The notes: generated by a model from the letters alone, not told the origin. 64,000 nt of DNA from Deferribacterales bacterium Deferri_01 (GCA_001603805.1 LUZY01000013.1:248001-312000), one strand, 5' to 3'; counted from the first letter of the stretch, positions 16,789 to 26,482 are shown. Program-made: numbers and translations.

Positions 16789-18095
16789 TGGATTTTTCCG
16801 GACGGCTCATTGACAGATACAAAGCAAGCTTTGACAGTATAGAAATACAGCTTTCTGAAGGAACTTCAAAAACTGTTGACATAAGAGACGGAGAGGTGGA
16901 AGACGTTACTGTCAACTCATCCTCCGGTCTGCGTGTGAGGGTTTTTAAAGAAGGCAGAACCCTGTACTATACTTCCGGCGGTGTAAACGAAGAGAGACTC
17001 AACGCTTTTCTGAGTGAAGCGCAGGAAGTCATCAGACTGACCCCGCAGGATGAAAAGGTGTATATTCCTTCATCACCGCAAGTTTATAAAGATATTACAG
17101 AACTAGCCGAACCGGATATTGAGACTCTCAAAAACTTTGCTCTTCTGACAGAAAGCGGTGCAAAAGGGTTTGACAAAAGGGTTAAATCTGTCAAATCAGC
17201 TTCATGCTCATATATTAATCAGAAAACATTAATCACCGGAACACATATAGCCCGTAAGTTATGGAATAAACAGATGATTTCATCTTTCTGCCAGTGTCTT
17301 GCAGAAGAAAACGGAGACATTCAGGAGGGTTATGAGGGTGATACTGTCTATCTTGATAAACACTTTGAACCATCCCTAATCGGCAGAAGAGCGGCAGAGA
17401 CAGCAACCAGCCTTCTGGGCGGGAAACCGCTTAAAACAGGGAAGTACAACATACTCTTTGACTCCGGTACTGCTGCGCAGTTTTTTGAGCTTATTTCGGA
17501 AATGTGCGATGCTGAAAATGTACTTAAAAAGATGAGCCTTTTTGCCGGAAAACTCGGGAAAACAGTAGCGTCTGACATTTTAAACATAACTGATGATCCC
17601 TTTCACGGGGATGCCATAGGTTCATTCCGCTTTGATGATGAAGGAACCGAAGCAAGGGAAACACACCTTGTTACAAAAGGAAAGCTTGAATCATACCTTC
17701 ATAACGGCTACACTTCGGCATTGATGAACGCTGAAAATACGGCGAATGCGGTGAGAACCGGTTCGGGTAAAATAGGCGTAGGAACCTCCAACCTTGTTGT
17801 TGAACCCACTGAAGATGTATCCGCCGTTGCTTTAATAAAAGGTGATGTGGTCAAGGTTCTTGATGTGATGGGACTCCATATGGCAGACACCGTCAGCGGT
17901 GATTTTTCTTTGGGGATTTCAGGCGTGGTGCTGCGTAGTGGCGAGGCAGTTTCATCATTCAGAGAATCCGTTCTTACAGGAAACCTGAAAGATCTGCTTT
18001 GTGCTGCAAAAGCTGTGTACAGCAATACACGAATCCACGGAAACATAGTCACAGGCGATGTTCTTTTTGACGCAATGATTGTCAGCGGAAGCTGA
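16788..18095 (+). CDS. TldD/PmbA-family protein (TldE/PmbA side)
   Basis: The product is 435 residues from the ATG overlapping the previous stop (TGATG). The family begins with a strand-rich domain (IEIQLSEGTSKTVDIRDGEVE, GLRVRVFKEGRT) and ends with a barrel-like domain (VKVLDVMGLHMADTVSGDFSLGISG). It lacks the HExxxH metal motif of TldD and has FHGDAIGSFRFDDEGTEAR, so it fits the PmbA/TldE partner, the inactive half of the TldD/E protease. A TldD gene is not in the window. In characterised systems the pair degrades unfolded peptides and matures some ribosomal peptides. Confidence 0.82.
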   Translation: MDFSGRLIDRYKASFDSIEIQLSEGTSKTVDIRDGEVEDVTVNSSSGLRVRVFKEGRTLYYTSGGVNEERLNAFLSEAQEVIRLTPQDEKVYIPSSPQVYKDITELAEPDIETLKNFALLTESGAKGFDKRVKSVKSASCSYINQKTLITGTHIARKLWNKQMISSFCQCLAEENGDIQEGYEGDTVYLDKHFEPSLIGRRAAETATSLLGGKPLKTGKYNILFDSGTAAQFFELISEMCDAENVLKKMSLFAGKLGKTVASDILNITDDPFHGDAIGSFRFDDEGTEARETHLVTKGKLESYLHNGYTSALMNAENTANAVRTGSGKIGVGTSNLVVEPTEDVSAVALIKGDVVKVLDVMGLHMADTVSGDFSLGISGVVLRSGEAVSSFRESVLTGNLKDLLCAAKAVYSNTRIHGNIVTGDVLFDAMIVSGS

Positions 18096-18163
18096 ATAAA
18101 CCCATACCAGATATTAAATCAAACGGACTGGACGTACCGTTTAAATATATAAGGAATACATTA

Positions 18164-19285
18164 ATGAGTATTGAAGAGTCACAAAGCTTATTTTCAGAAC
18201 TTAAAGAGCAGGTCAAAGGATTTTACTCTGTAGTAAACGAAGAAGATATATCGGAAAGAATACGCAGAGTAGATGAAATGTCCATAAACGAGCCTGACTT
18301 CTGGACAAAGAAGGAATCCAAAGCCCTTCTCAAAGAACAGTCAAACATGAAAAAGTTCCTTGAAGAATGGACGGATGTCAAAGACCTTGTGGACGAGGTG
18401 GAAACCCTTCTTGAACTCTATGATGAGGGTGCGGAAGAAGTTGCTGACGATATAATTTCCGTCACAGACAAGCTTGAGGCAACTATCAGGCAGTTTGAGC
18501 TTAAGCTTATCCTTGATGACCCCCATGATCCGAACAATGCTATCCTTACAATACATTCCGGCGCAGGCGGAACAGAATCTAACGACTGGGCGCAGATGCT
18601 TTACCGCATGTACACCCGTTATGCGGAAAGAATGGGTTTTAAGTGTGAGCTTATGGACATGATAGAAGGCGAGGAAGCGGGCATAAAATCTGTTACTTTT
18701 AATATTATAGGCGCATACGCCTTTGGTTATCTGAAAGGTGAGATAGGTGTTCACAGGCTTGTCCGCATATCCCCGTTTGACTCGCAAAGCAGGCGTCATA
18801 CATCCTTTGCATCTGTTTTTGTTCTGCCGGAGATTGATGACGATATCGAAATAGATATAAACGAATCTGACCTTCAGATAGATACATACCGTGCCAGCGG
18901 CGCAGGCGGGCAGCACATCAACACAACCGATTCTGCTGTAAGAATCACCCATATGCCCACGGGAATAGTGGTTACATGCCAGAATGAGCGCAGCCAGCAT
19001 AAAAACAAGGCTCACGCCATGAAGCTTCTGAAAGCTAAATTATATGACCATGAGATGAAAAAACGCAACGAAGAGCGTGACAAGCTGGAAAGTACCAAAA
19101 CGGACATAGGGTGGGGAAGCCAGATACGCAGTTATGTAATGCACCCATATAAAATGGTTAAAGACCTGCGCACAAGACACGAGACAGGAAACGTTGACAG
19201 CGTCATGGACGGCGGACTTGAACCATTTATAAGATCTTATCTTCTTCATTCAGCAGGTATAGAAAGTGATACAAAAGAGAATTGA
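18164..19285 (+). CDS. prfB: Peptide chain release factor 2
   Basis: This 373-residue class I release factor recognises UGA and UAA. The tripeptide anticodon region ISPFDSQSRRHTS (SPF at about 203-205) identifies RF2 rather than RF1, and AGGQHINTTDS carries the catalytic GGQ (about 246-248). The reading frame is continuous from ATG at 18164: there is no in-frame UGA near codon 25 and no CTTTGA slip site, so the autoregulatory +1 frameshift used by many prfB genes is absent. The start has AAGGA upstream. Its 3' end overlaps alr by 20 bases. Confidence 0.96.
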   Translation: MSIEESQSLFSELKEQVKGFYSVVNEEDISERIRRVDEMSINEPDFWTKKESKALLKEQSNMKKFLEEWTDVKDLVDEVETLLELYDEGAEEVADDIISVTDKLEATIRQFELKLILDDPHDPNNAILTIHSGAGGTESNDWAQMLYRMYTRYAERMGFKCELMDMIEGEEAGIKSVTFNIIGAYAFGYLKGEIGVHRLVRISPFDSQSRRHTSFASVFVLPEIDDDIEIDINESDLQIDTYRASGAGGQHINTTDSAVRITHMPTGIVVTCQNERSQHKNKAHAMKLLKAKLYDHEMKKRNEERDKLESTKTDIGWGSQIRSYVMHPYKMVKDLRTRHETGNVDSVMDGGLEPFIRSYLLHSAGIESDTKEN

Positions 19286-20357
19286 GTCTCTCAGACCGAC
19301 ATATGCCCAGATAGATTTAAAAGCCTTCGGACATAATATAGAACAGGCAAGAAAACTCAGCGGAACAGACATTATAGCCATAATCAAAGCGGACGGTTAC
19401 GGGCACGGGGCAGTCAGACTGGCAGAATATGCCATTAAAAACTGTGGTGTCAGAAAATTCGGAGTGGCGACAGTTCTGGAGGGGATAGTTCTAAGAAAAT
19501 CCCTTGGTCCTGAACCGGAAATTTTTCTCCTCGGATATGTTGATCAGTATTTACATGAGGAAGTATTCATAAACAAGCTTATACCAGCCGTTTTTGACGA
19601 TGAAATAGCAGAAGCATACCATTCTTTCCTTGAGCAGAATAACCTGAAGGCAGACATAACCCTGAAGATTGATACAGGAATGCACAGGCTGGGTTACTCT
19701 CCGGAGATGGATTATCAGGAATTTTTAAAAAAATACCCACGTTTTCATGTTTGTCATGTGATGAGCCATCTTTCTAGTGCAGATTCAGACATTGAATACA
19801 GCTATCAGCAGAAAGAGCGGTTCTGTTCCTTTATCAAGAATAATAATATCACCGCAGAAACAAGCCTTCTGAACTCCTCCGGCATAGCTAATATCAGCAA
19901 TGAATGTACTCTGGCACGCCCCGGAATCATGCTTTACGGATACTTATACGGTAATAATAATGTTGATTTAAAGAAAGTTATGAGGATATACTCGAAAGTG
20001 GTTCACATAAAAAGAATCCCGAAAGGCGAAACTGTGAGCTACAACAGGCGTTTCACCGCAGACAAGGATATGACAGTCGGCGTTGTCCCCATTGGTTATG
20101 CTGACGGCTATTCCAGAAACTTTTCAAACAGGGCTGAAATGCGTGTAAACGGTGTAAACTGTCCGGTTCTTGGAACTGTCTGTATGGATATGACTATGAT
20201 AGACCTGACGAATGTTCCCCTTGACGGCTCATACCCTGAAGTGGAGATTCTAGGCGATAATATATCTGCTGAAAAGTGGGCGGAGCTCGCCGATACTATC
20301 AGCTATGAAATTCTCTGCGGTATTTCAGATCGAATACCCCGAATCTACAAAGACTAA
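19266..20357 (+). CDS. alr: Alanine racemase
   Basis: The enzyme is PLP-dependent and supplies D-alanine for peptidoglycan. The 363-residue protein has the cofactor lysine in AIIKADGYGHG (Lys41), the barrel residues KIDTGMHRLGY, the catalytic tyrosine region ETVSYNRRF (about 262) in the second domain, and GYADGYSR. The start used is a GTG at 19266 inside the end of prfB, with AGGT in front; no ATG gives a full N-terminus. It lies 17 bases upstream of mlaE. Confidence 0.94.
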   Translation: MIQKRIESLRPTYAQIDLKAFGHNIEQARKLSGTDIIAIIKADGYGHGAVRLAEYAIKNCGVRKFGVATVLEGIVLRKSLGPEPEIFLLGYVDQYLHEEVFINKLIPAVFDDEIAEAYHSFLEQNNLKADITLKIDTGMHRLGYSPEMDYQEFLKKYPRFHVCHVMSHLSSADSDIEYSYQQKERFCSFIKNNNITAETSLLNSSGIANISNECTLARPGIMLYGYLYGNNNVDLKKVMRIYSKVVHIKRIPKGETVSYNRRFTADKDMTVGVVPIGYADGYSRNFSNRAEMRVNGVNCPVLGTVCMDMTMIDLTNVPLDGSYPEVEILGDNISAEKWAELADTISYEILCGISDRIPRIYKD

Positions 20358-20374
20358 AGGAGAAAACCTCTCTG

Positions 20375-21145
20375 ATGAACGAAATTCTGGCATTTGTAGG
20401 CAGACCTTTTACAGTTATGAGTGTCGGTGCGGGCAGGCTGTTTCTGCTTTTCTGGGAAACACTGAAAATGACCTTTGTACCGCCTTTCAGGTTCAGGCTG
20501 TTTATTAAACAGATCGAGTTCATAGGCGTAAACTCTCTCTCTGTTATCATACTCACAGGCAGCTTTACAGGCATGGTATTTGCCTTTCAGAGTTATATAG
20601 GCTTCAGCAAATTCGGCGCAGAATATCTTGTGGGAACTGTTGTCACACTGGGCATGGCCCGTGAGCTTGGTCCGGTTCTTTCTGCCATAATGGTTGCAGC
20701 AAGGGCAGGGTCTGCTATTACGGCAGAGATAGGCACAATGAAAGTCACAGAGCAGATAGATGCGTTATCATCCCTCGCTGTTGATCCAGTGCAGTACCTC
20801 TGCGTACCCCGCATACTTGCAGGAATATTCGTCATGCCCCTCCTGAACGCAATAGCTGTTTTCTGCGGCACTGTTGGCGGAGTATTTGTCGGGGTTTATA
20901 TACTGGGTATCAATAAAACACTCTATCTCGATAATATGTATCGCTATATAGACCTTTCGGACTTTATGAACGGAATGATAAAGTCAGTTGTTTTCGGTCT
21001 TCTGGTAACTTTAGTCGGCTGCTACAAAGGCTATTACACTTCAGGCGGCGCAGAAGGGGTTGGAAAGGCGACCACAGAGTCTGTGGTGCTTGCCTGTATA
21101 CTCATTCTTGTTTTTGACTATATTCTCACGGCATTCATGTTTTAG
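20375..21145 (+). CDS. mlaE: MlaE-type ABC permease
   Basis: This 256-residue inner-membrane protein of the MlaE/YrbE family has about five to six hydrophobic helices. The family hallmark GMARELGPVLSAIMVAARAGSAITAEIGTM is present, shared with lipid transporters of the Mla and TGD type. It should form the membrane channel with MlaF (ATPase) and MlaD (MCE) encoded immediately downstream, moving phospholipid between inner and outer membrane. AAAGGAG stands 12 bases before the ATG. Spacing to mlaF is 9 bases. Confidence 0.93.
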   Translation: MNEILAFVGRPFTVMSVGAGRLFLLFWETLKMTFVPPFRFRLFIKQIEFIGVNSLSVIILTGSFTGMVFAFQSYIGFSKFGAEYLVGTVVTLGMARELGPVLSAIMVAARAGSAITAEIGTMKVTEQIDALSSLAVDPVQYLCVPRILAGIFVMPLLNAIAVFCGTVGGVFVGVYILGINKTLYLDNMYRYIDLSDFMNGMIKSVVFGLLVTLVGCYKGYYTSGGAEGVGKATTESVVLACILILVFDYILTAFMF

Positions 21146-21154
21146 GCGGTCTTA

Positions 21155-21910
21155 ATGGAATTTGCGATAGAACTGAAAGACGTACATAAAAGCTTTGGTG
21201 AATATAAAATCCATAAAGGGATTGATATTCAGGTGCGTAAAAATGCAATTACGTACATAATAGGTCCCTCCGGTACGGGAAAAAGCGTACTCCTGAAACA
21301 GATGTGCGGACTTATGCCGCCCACAAAAGGCGATGTTCTGGTGGACGGCAAAAGTATAGTAGGACTCAAAGGCAAAGAGCTTCTGGATATACGCAAAAAA
21401 TTCGGCATCCTCTTCCAGAATGCAGCATTGTTTGACTCCATGACTGTATTTGAGAATGTTGCCTTTCCGCTTGTGGAACATACCAAACTTACTAAAAAAC
21501 AAATTCATGACATAGTTATAGAGAAACTCCGCCTTGTTGGGCTCCGTGATGTGGAGAAAAAAATGCCGTCAGAACTTTCCGGCGGTATGAGAAAAAGAGT
21601 AGGGCTGGCAAGAGCAATAGCCCTTGAACCGCAGATTATTCTTTACGACGAACCCACCACAGGGCTTGACCCTATCATGTGTGATGTGGTGGATAACCTT
21701 ATACATGATACGCAGAAAGAGCTGGATATAACCTCTGTTGTCATTTCGCACGATATAGACAGCGCATTGAAAATAGCTGACTATATGGCGATGCTGTATG
21801 ACGGCAAAGTGGTTTTATTCGGTACTCCAGATGAGTTTAAATCCACGGATAACCCGTATGTCCGTCAGTTCCTTTCCGCCTCGATGGAAGGACCTATAAA
21901 AGTAATATAA
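21155..21910 (+). CDS. mlaF: MlaF-type ABC ATPase
   Basis: This 251-residue ABC ATPase energises the Mla lipid transporter. Walker A GPSGTGKS is at 37-44, the Q-loop in GILFQNAALFD, the signature SELSGGMRKR at about 143-152, and Walker B IILYDEPTTGLDP at about 165. The GMRKR form after the signature is the usual MlaF/Ttg2A version. It lies between mlaE and mlaD with gaps of 9 and 13 bases. No MlaB-like STAS protein follows. Confidence 0.94.
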   Translation: MEFAIELKDVHKSFGEYKIHKGIDIQVRKNAITYIIGPSGTGKSVLLKQMCGLMPPTKGDVLVDGKSIVGLKGKELLDIRKKFGILFQNAALFDSMTVFENVAFPLVEHTKLTKKQIHDIVIEKLRLVGLRDVEKKMPSELSGGMRKRVGLARAIALEPQIILYDEPTTGLDPIMCDVVDNLIHDTQKELDITSVVISHDIDSALKIADYMAMLYDGKVVLFGTPDEFKSTDNPYVRQFLSASMEGPIKVI

Positions 21911-21923
21911 CGAGGGGTAATAG

Positions 21924-23486
21924 ATGAAAGCAGGACTCGAAGCCAAGGTTGGAGCCTTCGTAATTATATGTTTTGTGCTTATAGGCTTTATGTCTCTTAA
22001 AGCAGGCTCATTCTCCATAGGCGGACATAAGGGAATGGAAATAAAGGCGGAACTCAGCAACGCTTCAGGGCTTACGCAGGACTCCGCTGTTATGTTCAAC
22101 GGTGTTAAAGTTGGAAAGGTCACAGAGGTCAGGCTTGTAAACGGTAAACCTGTAATCACCATGGTTATAGATGAACAGTATGAGATCCCTTCTAATGTCA
22201 TTTTAGCAGTCCGTTCCAGCGGCTTCCTTGGAGAAAAATACGCCGAACTCCAGATGAAAACCAATGAACTTGCAGGCGCTCTTAAACAGGACGATGTTAT
22301 CAGAGAATCAGCAAGCTCAACTGATTTTGATGAGCTTGGAAACCAACTCGGCGATATAGCCGGAGACGTTAAGGAAATTACATCTGCGCTCAAAGAGGTT
22401 CTCGCTACTGCGGAAGCTAAAGAAAACATGAAAATGACACTTGAAAACGCCCGCTACACCACAGATATGCTTCGTGACATCCTCGCTCAAAATGAAATGA
22501 GAGTTAATGCTATCATGCGTAATGTTGAATCACTCACAGGTTCTCTTAACAATTTGGCTGTGAGTAATCAGCAGAATATGAATGATATAATAGCAAATAT
22601 ACGTTTAATAACAGAAGATTTGAGGATGCAGACCCCTGCGATAGCAGAAAACCTCAGAAACGTTACCGGTGACATAGACGATATTGTCGGCGGAAATAAA
22701 ACCGACATCAACGATACAATCAAAAACCTCCGAGCTGTAACAGCCAAGCTTGAAACAACCGTTGATAACATGAATGACATTACCGGACAGATAAAATCCG
22801 GTGAAGGCACAGTCGGCAAACTAATATATGACAACAATACGATTGATAATGTTAATGAAACCCTCACAAGCCTGAAGAATACAGTTGGCAAGCTTGACAA
22901 GATGCAGGTTTACCTCTCATTTGAAGGTCAGCATAACTTTGAAGAGAGCGAAAACAAAGGTTATTTCAGACTTAAGCTTGTTCCTAATGAAAAAAGATAT
23001 TATCTCCTCGGTCTTGAAAGCCACCCCAACGGAAGAGATACCACTGAAAAATTTACCCAGAAGATACACAGCGGCGGCAACCCTGCCGGTGGTGACGGGT
23101 ATTGGGTTGATGTCGAAGGAGAAAAAACCGTCAATAAAGATGAACTTACATTTACTGCAATGTACGCCCACAGATTTTTTGACAACTTCTACTTCCGCAT
23201 AGGGCTTATGGAATCAGAATTCGGTGTCGGAGCTGATTTTTATCCCATATCAAAAAACAAAAACTTTGAGCTTAAGCTTGATGTGTATGACTTCCCCGAT
23301 GAGGATGAGGACAGAAACGTAAATGTCAAAGCATACGCCAGATACAAATTCTTTGAGAACTTCTTCATCACAGGCGGTGTGGACAACATAGCAAACAGCG
23401 ATACGAGAACACTTTTCCTCGGCGGCGGTGTTGAGTTTAAGGATGATGACCTCAAGTATCTGCTGGGGAGTATTCCGTCATTCTAA
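21924..23486 (+). CDS. mlaD: MlaD-type MCE protein with long helical region and C-terminal barrel-like domain
   Basis: The product has 520 residues, against about 180 for E. coli MlaD. An N-terminal membrane anchor (about 8-28) is followed by one MCE domain (ELSNASGLTQDSAVMFNGVKVGKVTEVRL, about 38-115). About 130-330 is helical/coiled coil with Asn- and Ile-rich repeats, and 335-520 alternates aromatic and polar residues in beta-strand fashion (FFDNFYFRIGLMESEFGVGADFYPI, ending SIPSF). The same plan is known for diderm Firmicute MlaD (Veillonella), which was proposed to span the periplasm and insert in the outer membrane. It would therefore replace MlaA and MlaC, neither of which is nearby. 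Confidence 0.88.
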   Translation: MKAGLEAKVGAFVIICFVLIGFMSLKAGSFSIGGHKGMEIKAELSNASGLTQDSAVMFNGVKVGKVTEVRLVNGKPVITMVIDEQYEIPSNVILAVRSSGFLGEKYAELQMKTNELAGALKQDDVIRESASSTDFDELGNQLGDIAGDVKEITSALKEVLATAEAKENMKMTLENARYTTDMLRDILAQNEMRVNAIMRNVESLTGSLNNLAVSNQQNMNDIIANIRLITEDLRMQTPAIAENLRNVTGDIDDIVGGNKTDINDTIKNLRAVTAKLETTVDNMNDITGQIKSGEGTVGKLIYDNNTIDNVNETLTSLKNTVGKLDKMQVYLSFEGQHNFEESENKGYFRLKLVPNEKRYYLLGLESHPNGRDTTEKFTQKIHSGGNPAGGDGYWVDVEGEKTVNKDELTFTAMYAHRFFDNFYFRIGLMESEFGVGADFYPISKNKNFELKLDVYDFPDEDEDRNVNVKAYARYKFFENFFITGGVDNIANSDTRTLFLGGGVEFKDDDLKYLLGSIPSF

Positions 23487-23496
23487 GGGAATTAAA

Positions 23497-24285
23497 ATGA
23501 ACTTTAACATAGGCATATCCACTTGCCCTAACGACACATATATTTTCGGCGCCCTCCTTGAAGGGCACATCAGAACGGCTCACAGCTTTGAGCCGTTTAT
23601 GGATGATATTGAAGTGCTGAACAATAAGGCTCTCGACCGTGAGCTGGATATAGTCAAGGTTTCCTACGGAATGATTCCGCAGGTTCTGAATGATTACTCT
23701 GTTCTGAAAGCCGGCGGTGCCCTCGGCTTCGGCTGCGGACCACTGATTGTGTCGGTGAAAGAGACAGATATAGCTTCAGCAAAAGGTGCCAAAATAGCCA
23801 TACCCGGCATCCACACCAGTGCATTCAGGTTTTTCAGACATTTTTTCGGTTCAGACTATGAGTTTATCGAAATGCGTTTTGATGAAATAATGCCTGCTGT
23901 GAAAGAGGGCAGAGTACTTGCCGGAGTTGTAATCCATGAGGGCAGGTTCATCTACAGGGAGGAAGGGCTTGTTAAGCTCTTTGACCTTGGCGAGCTCTGG
24001 GAGGAAAAATATAAAGCTCCGATTCCCTTGGGAGCTATTTTAATAAGGAAGACTCTCACTCAATATGCAGATGAAATAAACAGGCTGCTCAGACAGTCGA
24101 TCTCCTTTGCTGAAAACAACTATACAGAGATACAGCAGTACATCAAAAAACACGCACAAGAGCTTGATGATAAAGTGATAAAAAGCCATATAGATTTATA
24201 TGTAAATGATTATTCTGTTGATATGTCACCCGCTATAGACGGTCTCTGCGGCTTCCTCGGATGCAGACCGGAAGATTTTGTATAA
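23497..24285 (+). CDS. mqnD: 1,4-dihydroxy-6-naphthoate synthase (futalosine menaquinone pathway)
   Basis: This 262-residue MqnA/MqnD-fold enzyme releases the naphthoate ring from cyclic de-hypoxanthine futalosine. The MqnD family opening ISTCPNDTYIFGALLEG, the HTSAFRFFRHFF segment with its conserved His and Thr, and GRVLAGVVIHEGRF are clear. The ATG at 23497 has AAGG upstream; the longer frame overlaps mlaD by 59 bases and is rejected. It tells us the organism makes menaquinone by the futalosine route. It is placed 10 bases after mlaD, and ptsP follows 65 bases on. Other mqn genes are not in the window, unless the mtaD-like gene takes part. Confidence 0.88.
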   Translation: MNFNIGISTCPNDTYIFGALLEGHIRTAHSFEPFMDDIEVLNNKALDRELDIVKVSYGMIPQVLNDYSVLKAGGALGFGCGPLIVSVKETDIASAKGAKIAIPGIHTSAFRFFRHFFGSDYEFIEMRFDEIMPAVKEGRVLAGVVIHEGRFIYREEGLVKLFDLGELWEEKYKAPIPLGAILIRKTLTQYADEINRLLRQSISFAENNYTEIQQYIKKHAQELDDKVIKSHIDLYVNDYSVDMSPAIDGLCGFLGCRPEDFV

Positions 24286-24350
24286 AAGGACATTAAACCG
24301 CCGTAATTTCCACTTGCACATAGCGTTGTAACGCTTTAAAATCAATCGTT

Positions 24351-26462
24351 ATGAGAAAAATTGAACTTTTGCTTGAAATCAGCAATATCATTCTGGATGC
24401 CGAAAGCATGGAGGATGTCCTTACCAGGACAGTGACCCATCTCAGGCGTGGTCTGGGCAGTGACGTCTGCTCTGTTTACCTTTTAAGCAAATTCAAAAAA
24501 GATACTCTCACCCTCATGGCGACCGATGGTTTGAGCCAGTCTGCTGTGGGAAATGTTACCATGAAAACCTCTGAAGGTCTCACCGGCTTAAGTTTTACCG
24601 GAGGGGAGTATACCTTTATCCGAAATGCTTCCAAACACAGCAGATTCAACTACTTCCCAGGAATTAACGAAGAACCCTTTAACACCTTCATCGGTGTTCC
24701 GCTTAAGGGACGCTCCCACATCATAGGGGTTCTTGTTTTTCAGTTTCAGAAAGATAAAAAGAACACAGAAGCAATGAAAGCTCTAATAAAAGCGGCAGCA
24801 GCGCAGGTTTCCACCATAATGATGAAGCATTATCTTTATGAGCCGCACAACGATGATGATATGTATGAAGGAGAGATAAGTGTTAGAGGAATTCCTCTTT
24901 CCGGCGGAATAGCAATCGGCTCTCCCGCAATGGTACTCTCAAGATTTCTGGAAAAAAACACAGGGGATCTAGATATCCAAAGAGAGCTTGAAGAGCTTGA
25001 GAGTGCTTTTCTTAAAACAAAAGCTGATCTTCTGAAACTTATTGATGATCTTGACCAAAGCAGTGAAAATATTGACTCGGAAATTTTCCAGACACACCTG
25101 CTGATGCTTGAAGACAGCATGTTCAGGGAAGATATAAAAAAACACGTAACAGACCACCGAAAGAGCGCTGCTTTCAGCGTGCGCCACGTTGCGGATAAGG
25201 TTATCAAGCGTTTTTTATCTATACCCGACCGTTATTTAAGGGAAAGAGCAGGAGACATTGAAGATATATCAAAACGCCTCCTAAGTCATCTTGGCGTAAT
25301 GAAGCGGGACGTGGAACTTGGTGAAAACAGTATCCTGATGGCAGACGCCCTCACTCCCGGAGAAACAGCGTCACTTGATCTTGAAAAAGTTACAGGCTTC
25401 ATCACCTCCAAAGACGGCGCAACAAGCCACACGGCAATACTTGCAAAAAGCAGGCACATTCCCGCAGTGAGCGGAATCAAAAAGCTTTCAGAGCTTATGG
25501 AAGTGGCAAAAACAATCATTCTTGACGGCGACAACGGCGAAATTTTCATTAATCCCACACCTGAGAGGCTCAGGGAATATCAGGAAAAAATAAACAGCAT
25601 AAAACAAAAACCTGATCTCGGTGAAGCAGATCCGGATATCAGACTACCGGATGGGGAAAGCGTGTATTTTTATGCTAACGTTTCAAGCCTTCTGGATGCG
25701 GAAAGAGCCCGAAGCCTCAATGCGGACGGAATAGGGCTTGTGCGTACAGAGATTTTCTATCTTCAGAACCCTTCCGGCTTCGGGTTTGATGAACAGGTGA
25801 AAACCTACGAAGAAATACTTTCCATGTTCCCCGGAGAGGTTGTTTTCCGCTTGTTTGACATAGGTGCGGATAAAAAAAGCGATCTTGAAATCCCTGAAGA
25901 TAATCCGGCTCTCGGCAACAGAGGAATACGCCTTCTCTTAAACGGCAGAAACATGCTTGAGGAGCAGTTGAGAGCCCTTATTGAGGTGTATTCGTCTTAT
26001 CCTTCCCTCAAAATCATGATTCCGTTTGTTTCCACTCCGGATGAACTGCGTGATGTTGTTCAGCTTGGCAGGCAGATTGCAGAGGAAAGGGGAGTCAAAG
26101 CTCCGTCATTCGGCACTATGATAGAAATTCCATCAGCTGTTTTTTACATTGAAGAGCTTGCTGAATACTGCGATTTCTTCAGCATAGGTTCAAATGACCT
26201 TTTCCAGTATTTTTTTGCGGTGGACAGAACAAACCCGGCGGTTAGTTCACTGTATCAAACTAATAATAAAGCGTTTCTTGCGCTTTTAGAAAATATCTAC
26301 AACAGAGTTAAAAAAACAGGACTCAGACTTGAAATCTGCGGTGAAATAGCAGCAGATGAACGTATTTTAAGCCATCTTATTAAAACCGGCTACAGGACAT
26401 TCAGTCTGAATCCATATGTTATTAACGATTTAAGACACTTCGTAAGAAACACGCTCTGTTAA
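24351..26462 (+). CDS. ptsP: PtsP: GAF-domain PEP-protein phosphotransferase (nitrogen PTS enzyme I)
   Basis: This 703-residue cytoplasmic enzyme has an N-terminal GAF domain (about 1-155; VLTRTVTHLRRGLGSDVCSVYLL) and then a full enzyme I: HPr-binding helical region, phospho-histidine domain (KDGATSHTAILAKS, His about 359) and PEP-binding TIM barrel (FRLFDIGADKKSD, IGSNDLFQY, and the active-site Cys in LEICGE near 662). It takes phosphate from PEP and passes it to NPr in the regulatory PTS-Ntr chain, tuned in known systems by glutamine through the GAF domain. No NPr or EIIA gene is nearby. It ends a long co-directional run. Confidence 0.92.
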   Translation: MRKIELLLEISNIILDAESMEDVLTRTVTHLRRGLGSDVCSVYLLSKFKKDTLTLMATDGLSQSAVGNVTMKTSEGLTGLSFTGGEYTFIRNASKHSRFNYFPGINEEPFNTFIGVPLKGRSHIIGVLVFQFQKDKKNTEAMKALIKAAAAQVSTIMMKHYLYEPHNDDDMYEGEISVRGIPLSGGIAIGSPAMVLSRFLEKNTGDLDIQRELEELESAFLKTKADLLKLIDDLDQSSENIDSEIFQTHLLMLEDSMFREDIKKHVTDHRKSAAFSVRHVADKVIKRFLSIPDRYLRERAGDIEDISKRLLSHLGVMKRDVELGENSILMADALTPGETASLDLEKVTGFITSKDGATSHTAILAKSRHIPAVSGIKKLSELMEVAKTIILDGDNGEIFINPTPERLREYQEKINSIKQKPDLGEADPDIRLPDGESVYFYANVSSLLDAERARSLNADGIGLVRTEIFYLQNPSGFGFDEQVKTYEEILSMFPGEVVFRLFDIGADKKSDLEIPEDNPALGNRGIRLLLNGRNMLEEQLRALIEVYSSYPSLKIMIPFVSTPDELRDVVQLGRQIAEERGVKAPSFGTMIEIPSAVFYIEELAEYCDFFSIGSNDLFQYFFAVDRTNPAVSSLYQTNNKAFLALLENIYNRVKKTGLRLEICGEIAADERILSHLIKTGYRTFSLNPYVINDLRHFVRNTLC

Positions 26463-26482
26463 GGTCTGTTATATAACAAACC
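26463..26482. repeat. 20-bp near-perfect inverted repeat after ptsP
   Basis: GGTCTGTTATATAACAAACC is palindromic with one mismatched pair. It begins directly after the ptsP stop. No U-run follows, so an operator or a weak hairpin are both possible. Confidence 0.5.

Noticed and set aside
18341-19015. A 224-codon minus-strand frame opposite prfB.
   Set aside because: Shadow frame of prfB with many Cys/His residues typical of antisense translation; no start signal.
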